Shown: one piece after another, positions 52,627 to 61,576 of the stretch
How positions within the stretch are numbered: position 1 is the stretch's first letter
Layout: every line of letters begins with the position of its first letter
The notes under the pieces: generated by a model
Databases searched by the model: none
What the model saw: only the letters and a program-made list of their open reading frames with translations
What the model was told of the DNA's origin: nothing
Source: Phytophthora hibernalis
Lineage: Eukaryota > Oomycota > Peronosporomycetes > Peronosporales > Peronosporaceae
Assembly: GCA_012656075.1 (NCBI GenBank)
Contig: JAAKBF010000287.1
Coordinates: forward strand, 1-64,000
DNA: 64,000 nt
Reading direction: 5' to 3'
Program-made: the position numbers and the translations under genes

Positions 52627-53705
52627 TCAGCTCTTTCTTGAACCCCAATACTCCTTTTCAAGCGTTGATCTCCTGTTTTTGTTAGCCAGTCGCAGATTAT
52701 TTTGTGGCTCCCAGGAGTCAGGTTCATTAGCAAGCCATCTCACCAGATATTTGTACTTTCCAGAGCGTATATTTTTATGATCCAAGATCTTCTCCGCCTC
52801 AAGAATATCGCCTCGATTAATAGTAGCATATGTAGTCTCTGTTTTAACCTTTTTAAGATCGTTTGGTGCCTTGTAGAGGGTATGACCATTTTTGAACGAA
52901 TTTGGACTCGGTATCCATCAATTCCAACGATTGTATAGACGGCTTTGCTCCATTGAGCAGCTTCTTTATCAAATGTCTGCTTCTTAAGTCGATATAGCAC
53001 ATTTGCTCCCACTTCGAATTCATTCTCAACTCTCTCTGCTTCACCTTGATTATGTTCCAGCTCTGACCCAATGACTTTACCTTTGGCCTCGTTTGGGGTC
53101 ATTTTAATAGAGCGATGGAACGTGCTATTATAGTTTTCGATAACGTCGGTGATAAGCTTTTGCGTTATCCTCTTGGGAGACATTTTAGTTAGTCTCTGCT
53201 TTAAGGTCCTGTTGAATCGTTCGATTTTACCCATGGTTCTGTGATCACCGGGTTCGTTGTTGTAGTGCTCAATTTTCTTAGTTTGGAAAAATTCTTGAGC
53301 CTGTGAGCTCATGAACTCGCTTCCATTATCGCTTGTCAGGATATCAACTGTGTGAAGGTGAACAAATGCTTTAAGCGCTGCTAACACAGTTGCTGCCGTC
53401 TTGTTTGATAAAAGCTTTGCGTACCCCAACCTTGAGTTGATGTTGATAGCAGTCAAAATCGGCCGTTTCTCCCAAAACGCAAGATCCATTTGCCATGAAT
53501 TTGGGTTGTGTGAAGCTATTTTGAAGCCGTCAAAGCGCTTTTTCTGATCCTGAAATCGCTGAATATCGGTCTGGTTTGCATACCACTCCTTTACGATTTT
53601 GATAGTAATCTTCGGGTCTAACTCCTTTGCCTTCTGATACGGTGCTTGAGCTCCGATAAAACCGGTTTTGGGGTTATAGTAGAGTTTCTTTAATAGCGCG
53701 TCCAT
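52627..53705 (-). pseudogene. Polinton RVE integrase with C-terminal chromodomain
   Basis: Retroviral-type integrase that joins element ends to target DNA, making 6 bp duplications. From ATG 53705: N-terminal region 'IGAQAPYQKAKELDPKIT' then the DDE core: 'NSWQMDLAFWEKR' (Asp), 'VDILTSDNGSEFMSSQ' (Asp), 'GKIERFNRTLKQRLTK' (Glu). The SH3-like part 'FEVGANVLYRLKKQ' and 'GYRVQIRSKMVIPSTRHQ' follows. A frame break at about 52846 leads to a chromodomain, 'EAEKILDHKNIRSGKYK' and 'VRWLANEPDSWEPQNNL', ending at TGA 52627-52629. The chromodomain would guide insertion by binding methylated histones. The break separates it from the catalytic core in this copy. Confidence 0.87.
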
Positions 53706-53745
53706 GATCTATATTTACATTAAAAAATCCCCAGTGGTTAGCTGC

Positions 53746-53814
53746 TTAAATATCAAGTGGTTCAGTCGTGATGCCATCATCAAGTACTCGACGTTTGTCA
53801 TAGTAGTATGACTC
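53746..53814 (-). pseudogene. Duplicated C-terminus of the Polinton DNA polymerase
   Basis: Immediately after the stop of GIY-YIG gene B, a 22-codon piece reads 'ESYYYDKRRVLDDGITTE' and 'PLDI', then stop at 53746. The polymerase end at 54381 reads 'YWYDKRKVLADGIST' and 'IPLDI', then stop. Amino acids are mostly the same, but many third positions differ, so this is an old or recoded copy rather than a recent tandem duplication. Confidence 0.85.
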
Positions 53815-54313
53815 AAGATTCGAAGTAGGATTTATGTTTGGTTGTATTAAAATGACGAGATTTATCACCTCGTGTGTATTTTCCTCCACACTCACATTCA
53901 AATTTTTCGTGTCTCTTTTCTCTTAGAATCTCCTTATTTTTGGCTCTGTATTCTCTCGCATAGCTTTTTGCTTGTTCCCGTCGCTCACACCTATAGAGCT
54001 TGTGATACAATTTCTTGATAGAAAATGAGCTATTTTTATTCACACACTCCAATCGGTTAATCCATAGTTGTTCATATGCTTGCAAATGTTTCTTGTCAGC
54101 AATGTCATACTCTTTAATAAGAATAATTTTGAATCGATCAATGCCATATTCTTTAAAGAAAGGATAGATCGTTATTTCGGAAGACTCTCCATTGATCCAC
54201 CTATTGTAGTCTTTCTTATGACGTTGCCACCGGACTTTTAGCTCACTCCCAGTGGAACCAACGTACTGGATGTCGCTCTGACAATCGATAATTTTGTAAA
54301 TTCGCCCAATCAT
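53813..54313 (-). CDS. GIY-YIG endonuclease B, inserted in the polymerase end
   Basis: 166 residues, intact. 'MIGRIYKIIDCQSDIQYVGST' gives the GIY (GRIY) and YIG (YVG) parts, 'KVRWQRHKKDY' the Arg helix, then 'LQAYEQLWINRLECVNK'. C-terminal finger 'FECECGGKYTRGDKSRH' with 'TTKH'. It begins 68 nt after the polymerase stop and ends at the duplicate polymerase C-terminus. This placement fits a homing nuclease that carries a recoded end of its host gene. It is related to GIY-YIG gene A at 45229-45780. Confidence 0.85.
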   Translation of the reverse strand: MIGRIYKIIDCQSDIQYVGSTGSELKVRWQRHKKDYNRWINGESSEITIYPFFKEYGIDRFKIILIKEYDIADKKHLQAYEQLWINRLECVNKNSSFSIKKLYHKLYRCERREQAKSYAREYRAKNKEILREKRHEKFECECGGKYTRGDKSRHFNTTKHKSYFES

Positions 54314-54380
54314 AGTACTATATTAATGAAACCAAAAGTATCAAATATATTTTTTAAAATAGCTTTCTCCAGTGCTACAT

Positions 54381-57300
54381 CTAAATGTCGAGTGGGATCG
54401 TAGATATGCCATCAGCTAGTACCTTTCGCTTGTCGTACCAATAACTCAGGGCCGTCTTCGTCTGGCTATAGGTGATGATAGACTTGATTTCTTTCGATAG
54501 TCTGAACCCCTTGTTTGTACCTTGTAGCGTGATGCGATAACAGTTTCAAATCCGTCAGGGCTAAGGACACGCTCATTCCGACCACGACCCTGCTGCACAC
54601 CCTTTGCTGAAACTTTGACCTTGTAAGATTCGTCGAGTAGATAGCAAATATAGTTCTTACTCGATAGTGAGACCATAGCATCGCCTGACCATTCCTCCTT
54701 GAACAGACCAGGGTGCGGCGATCAAACTTAGCTACCTCTGTGTTGTAGTCGCATGGGAATCAATCGTATTTATGCTCCTTGAAGTGGGCACGTAGCTCAG
54801 GTTTAATACAGTCTTGAAACGGGTTCTCACAGCTGAAAGCGATATACGCCGAATCAGTGTCCATCTCCTGATACTCGAAGTCAGAGCGATCGAAGTAGAA
54901 GTCTATGCAGTCGTAGTAGAACTGAAGCATGCGTAGCTTGGCGAGCTGGTAGATGGCAATCGACAAATGGATGGGGTTCTTGTTATTAAGTCGCCGTTTC
55001 TTCATGGTGATTTCACAGGCGTCATTAAGCTCCTCGAGACCATGGAACGTAAAGTGTTCGATCTTGTTCTTAATAGCTATGTCGCTCGACTCATACTTAA
55101 CCTCTTTATGCTTGCTCATGTCCATTCCAGATCGACCAAAAGCACTGCTGCCTACCAGTTTCATCATCTCGGCAATCATAGCTTTGGACTTATCGACGTC
55201 TCCCTCTCGTCGAGCATTTGATACAGCCTCCATAAATGGAGTAAACGCCTTGTGAGAGCTGGCCTTGGCAAAGCAGTAAGTCTTGGTGATCTCCATACCG
55301 TGAGAAAGGTATCACTTGAGCAAAGGGGTGTAGATGAGAATCTTTTCACCAAAGTAGCTACCAATTAACTTGCGAGCAGGCTTAGAGCGATTTGATGTAC
55401 GGGCTTCGTTGTAATCGAACATGTGCTTACCAATGACACTCTCGTCGGTGCAATCGATTAGCATATTCTTGAAAATGGGGGTCATTTCACTAAAGTAGTC
55501 TTTTAGATGGTCTGGAGTACGAATATCGCATTCAAGAAAGCCAAATATTTTATCGGCGTTGATGTCGTCGATGATACCTTCATACGCTTCAACGGTAGTC
55601 AATCGACCGCATGGCATCTCATTACCAAGAGCCCAAAGATACAGAGCGTTAGCATCGTATCCGATAATGTTTTTACAGACCTTACCACCGCGAATCTTGG
55701 TTTCATTACGCTTAGCGTAGCGATTAAAGATAATGGATGGACTTCCGGCGATGTTGGATTTCATCTTAGCGTAGATATCTTTTTCCCTCGATCAATAGAA
55801 TATACCAGTCTGTCCGAGTTGAACTCAAGCAACTTCTTATACCGAAATCCCCGAGGGACATATCTTTACGAGCTGAGTTGCACTTCACACAGCTGATCAA
55901 GATGTTGCCGTCGATGTGGCCAAGATTATTATTGATACGATCAGCTGAAGCGCTATCAGCGGTTAGCTGGCAGTAGCATAGACCACACAGATACTTTTGC
56001 TTTTGCAGCAATGTATTCAAGTGCTCGAGTGTCATACCAAATTTTCGCTTTGCCTTAGCATCCTGATTCTTGTACCCTTCCATGCGCTTAGCTGGAAATT
56101 GGAATGTGTTAGCCGGCTTCTTATCCGGATATTGGAGATTATTGAAGCAAGTCTGATACATGACCTTCTCCGAAAGACCAGGTAGCGACACCCCATCCGC
56201 AAACATATCCAGATCGAAACGCTTGAAAAGTTCTCGTTGAGCCTTGATAGCCTTGATGAATGGGACTACGTCGAGATTGTTGTACCAGATCAATAGGTCC
56301 TTGATCGATTTCATCTCGACGTACTCCCACACGAACTTTACTCGTTCGTAGTCATCCTTGGTGATGCTTGTTCCGCGGAGCTTGCTGTCAAAAGCTGACT
56401 TAGGTGGGATGGTAGTCTGATTTAGTACATTGAATGCAGTTATGTACTCGTAAGGGAAAAGACCCTTACCAAGACCACAGACACATCTAATTTTGTCATC
56501 ACATTTACAGCCACCGAGATATGTTGTAAGATATTTATCGTAGCTGGTACCAGCTGGTACATAGTTGCTAATATCGAGCATTTTCATGTCTGATGTAGCA
56601 ATGCACATGTAGCTGGGATTCTTGATGACAGATTTGATGTTGTCGGTACCAATTACGGCAAACAAATCCTTCTTAATTAAGTTAATATCGTATCGACCAG
56701 AATTGAAGCCGAAAAGTGGTACTTGCTGTTTCCGTTTCCCGTAATCAGACCTTTGCTTACCAAAGCCAAGACTGCTATGAAAGTCAAAGAAGCTGGCATA
56801 CTTTCCTCGTTCAATCCAACCCTCGACATCATACATCTTGTAGGTCTTACCAAGATTGACTCTTGGAATTTCCATACCTGTCAGACCGTGAGCGTTGATG
56901 ATTTTCTGTAGAAGCGACTTGTACTTATTGACATTGTACTGCTTGATCTTCACGGATACACCACCGATGTATTTGAACATATCCGTAAGTAGCATCTTCG
57001 GATCATCATTTACAAATCAACGCACCTCCTCGGTTAAACTATCAGCTACTGATACAGACACCGGGATGTGCTCGTTCGTGAAGACAGTATTCTCTCCGTG
57101 TTGAGTCGCGGTAGGCTTAAGGATGGCCTCAAAGTCATAAACGATGAAGTGATCGATGTACTGGTCAGCATTCTTGATTGAATACTTCGTAAGCAGTGAT
57201 CGTATTGCGTTCTGAGCTGGTTTGTAGATAGTTGGCTCAGCTGGGAAGCTTTCGATATTCACGAGCTCGCACTGATTCTTTTTGTGGTTTTTAACTCTTT

Positions 57301-58346
57301 CAGCGCTGACGAAAACCATTTCACACTTAGGACATTGATACTTAGCCTGAAGCATATTGATGTTCTTGATGTAAAGAGCATGATTCTCGAACGACAAAAT
57401 ATCCATAGCTTCATACCCCTTGTCCGATCTACGAATGCATTCTACATTTCCAGAAACTACATCCATCTTATATACGTTAATACCAAGTTGGAAGCAGTCT
57501 TCAACCTCATCGAGCTGTAGTAGGTCAATAGGCTTGAAACTCCTAAACAGGTTCAACGAATATTTAATCCCCTTGAATGAGCAGTAGCGCTTGAATGCCT
57601 CCTTCACCTGAGCCTGAATTCTGCGAGGATCCTTCTTAGCGCTCTGGAATGTGTGCCAGGCGATGCAGTGGAAGACGCACTTGTTGTTGGTCTTAGGAAG
57701 TTGATTACATGCTTGTTTTCGCGAATAATCTTAGGGATGACAGCTTTGCTATCCCCAGAGCATGGTCGCGATGATAGATGAAAATTTTGAATGCAGTGAT
57801 CGTCTTGAGCTGATATCCGGAGCTGGGGTAGTTCAGTTTGTCAGCCAACTCCATAGACCGGATTTCCGAAATTACCTTCTTTCGAATATCCGCCTTGCTG
57901 TTGATTGCGACAGGCTTATTGAATACATAAGTGTTTGCGAGATTCGGGTAGAAGTAGCGAGTGTCATCAGGATCAGTCTTGCTCACATGTTCGTACCCAA
58001 GAGCAACATTTACCTTGAACGCACTTGCCTGAGTCGAAAGAACATTCTCGAGCTTATCGTAGAAATCAGTAGCCTCGATGCCCTCATATAGGTGTGATTC
58101 CATGTGATTACCATTGTAAAAACGGTACTTAGGATCAGCCTTGTAGTCAGGCGACAAGTGTTTCTCAAGGGTTTCAGTCGAAACACTGTACTGCTTAGCT
58201 ACCAATCTCTGGTTGATTGGGTGCGAAACGTTGCTTACATAAACCATCTTACCAGTTCTACCACGAACCTTAACACGGTAGCTACTACCCCATTTGATAG
58301 CTTGGATATTTAATCTCTTTAATCCTTCGAGCTCGTATGCAAACAT
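54381..58346 (-). pseudogene. Protein-primed family B DNA polymerase (pPolB) with internal HNH module
   Basis: About 1320 codons on the minus strand, in at least five frames. 58346-57705: N-terminal region, 'EGLKRLNIQAIKWGSS'. 57607-57017: a zinc pair 'YQCPKCEMVFVSAERV' and exonuclease I 'FIVYDFEAILKP'. 56995-55766: exonuclease II 'LFGFNSGRYDINLIKK', 'DLLIWYNNLDVVPF', then an HNH-like insertion 'KYLCGLCYCQLTAD' with 'ADRINNNLGHIDGN' and 'CVKCNSARKDM'. 55764-55312: motif A 'IIGYDANALYLWALG'. 55296-54760: motif B 'MMKLVGSSAFGRSG' and motif C 'YQEMDTDSAYIA'. 54760-54381: 'YWYDKRKVLADGIST' end. Replicates the element, starting from a terminal protein; the order of motifs is complete. Frames change near 57700, 57010, 55765, 55300 and 54750. 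Confidence 0.9.
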
Positions 58347-58557
58347 GTTGCCTATATATGCTTGGCTATATTATTCTCCGTAGATATGACTTTATAATTA
58401 TTGGCCTTGTATCAGGATCGACTTTATATCTTAGTCATTTTCAAAATATTCTGAAATTAATTAATTCAAATATTTGACTTATACCTTTTTGGAGGTTTTA
58501 AGCCATTGTCATTGACTATATTGGGATTGACTTTTTATTTGAGAAAAAAATTATTAT

Positions 58558-58770
58558 TTAATTAGGTTCGGTTTCATTATTAAGTTCGCTTTCAGATTCG
58601 CTAAGTTCGGTTTTGGGCTTACGCTTGCGAGCACGGATCTGCTGTCTATTCTTATCGTCGTAGCTCTTTTGGTATGACAAGCGAGCGTCGCGTGTGCGCT
58701 GATAGTAGCGCTTTTGTGCGGCCTTGATTCGCTCTTTGTTAGCAAGGTATTGTTCAGGTGAGTACGTCAT
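58558..58770 (-). CDS. Small basic protein, 70 residues
   Basis: 'MTYSPEQYLANKERIKAAQ' followed by 'KRYYQRTRDARLSYQKSY' and 'NRQQIRARKRK', with an acidic tail. Short proteins with repeated 'K.Y...NR..I.aR' texts are common in virophages and giant viruses. Frame is intact. Divergent spacing of 212 nt from the polymerase start. Likely DNA-binding. Confidence 0.55.
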   Translation of the reverse strand: MTYSPEQYLANKERIKAAQKRYYQRTRDARLSYQKSYDDKNRQQIRARKRKPKTELSESESELNNETEPN

Positions 58771-58917
58771 CAGTAGTATATTATTAACTTTATATTTATC
58801 AGATTTAAAAATAATAATAATAAATGTAAAACTGTCGGCATAATGTTCTATTAATTTTTTATTCTTATGACATCCAAGATATCAAAAAGCGTTGCGTCTA
58901 CTAACGTGAAAAACTTC

Positions 58918-59800
58918 ACTTGAATTAATGGTTCGCACGGCTTGCTCTACGTCGAGCTCTAGCTCTTTCAGCACGGTGCCATTCGGCATGAGCAGCATGT
59001 TCAGCACTTCGGAGTAGTCTTGTGCACGCTGGATAAGGACACACGAGATCAACTTCGTCTTCCGACGACGATCCGGATTCCTGGTCCAACACATCGTCCA
59101 AATCTTCGCAATTAAGAGTGAAGCCAGGAAGAACGGTACCACCATCAAGATCTCTCCACGCGCTATTGCCAACGCGTCGAACAAGACGATTTCCTCGGGT
59201 GTATCGCTTGTATTCGTACATGATTTTGTTCTTTGGATCAATGAGCCATCCCAATTGCACACCGTGAGGAAAGTACTCGAGCCGCATCTTGTGATCGAGA
59301 GCATCAAGCTTGGAATGTGGACCAGTGAGAGTGTCGATTTCCACCACGAACGTCGGAGCAAAAGGTTCTCCACCACGAGTCCATCGTTGAGCTTCGGTCA
59401 GCTGCCTTGCATCATCTCGAGGCACATACGCCACATCGGGGACCCAGAGCGTTGTGCCATCCAGCACGTATTCACCTTGCGCATCTGTCACTCTTCCACC
59501 ATGGCCACTCCACGCAGCCCAATTCAGCAGCGCGTGGCAGATGTATGGTCCGATTACGCTGCGCCCAAACACCACCATCCGAAATGGAATAAATCGGCCT
59601 TCGTCCACGAAGAAACCAGGCTGCTCGCCAAGTATTGGATGGACCAACGGACCGAACTTCTTCACGTGCTGGTTTAGCTGCTCGAGGGACACACCAGCGT
59701 AGTCCTTGACACGGCACATAGTCTTCTTCGACTCTAGGTCACGCACCAGTCGCGCAAGCACGTCTTCGTGGTCTTTCTTCTTGCCGTTTGCTGCGGTCAT
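58918..59800 (-). CDS. Uma2-family (PD-(D/E)XK) nuclease with C2H2-like finger
   Basis: Uma2/DUF820 proteins are restriction-endonuclease-fold nucleases, mostly cyanobacterial. The probable start is M59799 ('MTAANGKKKDHEDVL'); a longer frame reaches 59869. Core: 'LWVPDVAYVPRDDARQL' (Asp of the PD motif), 'FAPTFVVEIDTLTG' (Glu of ExK-like), 'DALDHKMRLEYFPHG', and 'LGWLIDPKNKIMYEYK'. After 'GTVLPGFTL' and a Ser/Glu/Asp stretch, a finger 'VCPYPACTRLLRSAEHAAH' with 'EWH' adds C-x4-C...H-x3-H, then a basic Arg/Ala tail. The frame is intact, it is clearly more GC-rich than the other element genes, and it lies between the polymerase and the right TIR. Role inferred: element processing or interference with rival DNA. 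Confidence 0.8.
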
Positions 59801-60041
59801 GGTTGCCGATGTTGTTCTTTCTCGCACTGGCAGAAGCAAACAAGAAAGACCATGCCCAGTGTGGTCCACGCTACGAATGAATTGACTTCAAATTGAATTG
59901 GTACTTCCACTAAATGATCAATTCAAATTTGATTCATCAGTGACGGTTCCTAGAACTAGTTCCATACCGATAGGTAACCGATAGGTAACCGCGGCATAAT
60001 CCGACGCATAATCATGTCGGCAGACCTCCGATCCTCCACGT

Positions 60042-60140
60042 TGCTGTTTAAACGGCTCGGAAAGTCGGAAAGTGGGCAATTCGCACTACACTGGAGGCCA
60101 AGTTGCCCGACATTTGACTTTCCGAGCCAAACAAACAGCA
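60042..60140. repeat. Long imperfect hairpin near the right end
   Basis: Left arm 60042-60079 (TGCTGTTTAAACGGCTCGG...) pairs with right arm 60102-60140, with a few mismatches and a 22 nt loop. The arms share GGCTCGGAAAGTC and (T/C)GGGCAA. It lies between the Uma2 gene and the right TIR. No equivalent was seen at the left end. Confidence 0.7.
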
Positions 60141-60212
60141 GCCAAAATAATATTTGGGCAGTACCACGATGCACTCATCGCCTAGCCCTAATGCGATACT
60201 CGCGCGCTCTTT

Positions 60213-60396
60213 CTCTCAGTGGTCAAGCGGCTATTAAACTACCCTAATATCGAAAAGGCGTTTCTAACGCTCTCAGGTGGTCGAGCGGTTGCGTTATCAA
60301 AATAGCACCTATCCCTAAAGAAGGTTCTAGGAATGTTCTAAGTGGTAAATTACGGTAATGAAAAACTGCCGGCGTAATGTTCCAGTATATACTACT
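60213..60396. repeat. Polinton right terminal inverted repeat
   Basis: 184 bp reverse-complement partner of 41173-41356 (see that entry), ending TATACTACT at 60396. Confidence 0.92.
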
Positions 60397-60690
60397 ACCA
60401 TCGAGCAGTTTGCAATCCTTGTTCCGTATCCCGAGCAGTTGTAATGAAGTTGTAACACATTTATGCTATTCGTTCCTCTACAAAAGCGTTGACAAGATAA
60501 CGCCTGTCGCGTGTATGCAAACCGAGCGGCATCAATTTTGATTGAAAGAAATACTACAGTAGTAAGCAAACTTGGTTACGCTGGGATATAATTTGCTACA
60601 AGCCGAGTGGAGCCGCTTTGGGCAAGGTTTAATCCAAGCAGCCTCGCTTCGTTAAGCAGTAGCTTTCCCGATTTTGTGAGTTTTAACTAC
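60397..60690. repeat. CRN 3' end and flank, copy B, with target duplication
   Basis: Starts with ACCATC (60397-60402), the right target-site duplication, followed by GAGCAGTTTGCAATCC, the end of the CRN gene and its stop context. It then matches the 250 bp after copy A, with a shorter 'GCTTTGGGCAAGG' part. Together with 41150-41172 it reconstructs the pre-insertion CRN tail. Confidence 0.9.
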
Positions 60691-61576
60691 CGAAGTACGA
60701 AGCATGATACTTTGAATTATTACTTGAAGAATTTTTGCGCACCAATTTCCGATTTACTTTTGAGTCGGATATAATTATAATAATATGTAAATTTCAGGTA
60801 AAGAGAAGGGACGCGAAAACACAACACGCAGATCCACCTACGCCCAATTACATGTAACTTAATATACTTTACCTAGTGCCGCGTTCTGGAGGCGACGAGA
60901 AGACTTGAAAGTTTCAAGTCTTCAAGTTGAAACGCAGCACGCCAATGCCAAATTGGCATTGTCAATGCACATGGAGTTGGGATCAAGCCTTGAATAGAGC
61001 GGAACCCTTCGCAAATACTTGTGATCTCGGGAGGCTGCTACCACTAACGCTGCTGCAAAACTATGTGTGCTGCAGATATTACCGGTATAGAACGCCATGT
61101 AAATTGTAAACTGTAGAACAAGGTTTCAATGCAACGCATTTTCTATTTCTGACAATATTGTAATTTAGAGCGGGTTTAGGTTTGCTACGACATAAATTGC
61201 AAGTTGCTCGTGAAGTTTGTGACCGCGATATAGGATACGTTTCAGATTTATAATATCAAATCAGGTGTGGGATTAATTCTTCCATGAAGTTCTAATCCCA
61301 AATGATGAAGGTTTCAAACAGCTTTAGCTGATATGGTCGGGACATTTTATACCTTGTTACAATGCCGTCCAGAAACTAAACTGATTCCAACCTCAAAACA
61401 AAATTTGTTTTCGGACTTGTGTTATCGGTTTTCAAGCGGACATTTGGGTGTCCGAGACAATGTGAGTCCACGTCCAGAGCTAACCTGCAATGCTGTCTTT
61501 ATAGTTGATACTAGTACCAATTTCTGACGGTCGGTGCTGGAAGGATTACAGGATAACTCACATTTCGCTAACTAAT
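60691..61576. other. No supported gene
   Basis: AT-rich, with short frames only. 60895-60950 contains a repeated GAAACTTTCAAGTC/CTTCAAG stretch. Nothing else seen. Confidence 0.5.

Larger units (their letters stand above)
41173..60396. mobile_element. Polinton/Maverick endogenous virus, full length
   Basis: 19,224 bp element with AGTAGTA...TACTACT ends, 184 bp terminal inverted repeats and a 6 bp target duplication, all typical of Polintons. It carries the hallmark set: RVE integrase, protein-primed family B DNA polymerase, packaging ATPase, adenain-like protease, major and minor capsid proteins. In addition it has a fibre with S74 chaperone, GIY-YIG and Uma2 nucleases, and ExoX-like domains. 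Genes on both strands are tightly packed and more AT-rich than the flanks. Most are broken by single frameshifts or stops, so it is a decaying provirus, though the TIRs are still alignable. The host is the oomycete. Confidence 0.95.

Noticed and set aside
60240..60300. tRNA-like 'GGTCGAGCGGTTGCG' in the right TIR
   Set aside because: It resembles a D-arm with a short acceptor, but no anticodon stem or T-loop follows and the left TIR copy has decayed. Treated as part of the TIR.
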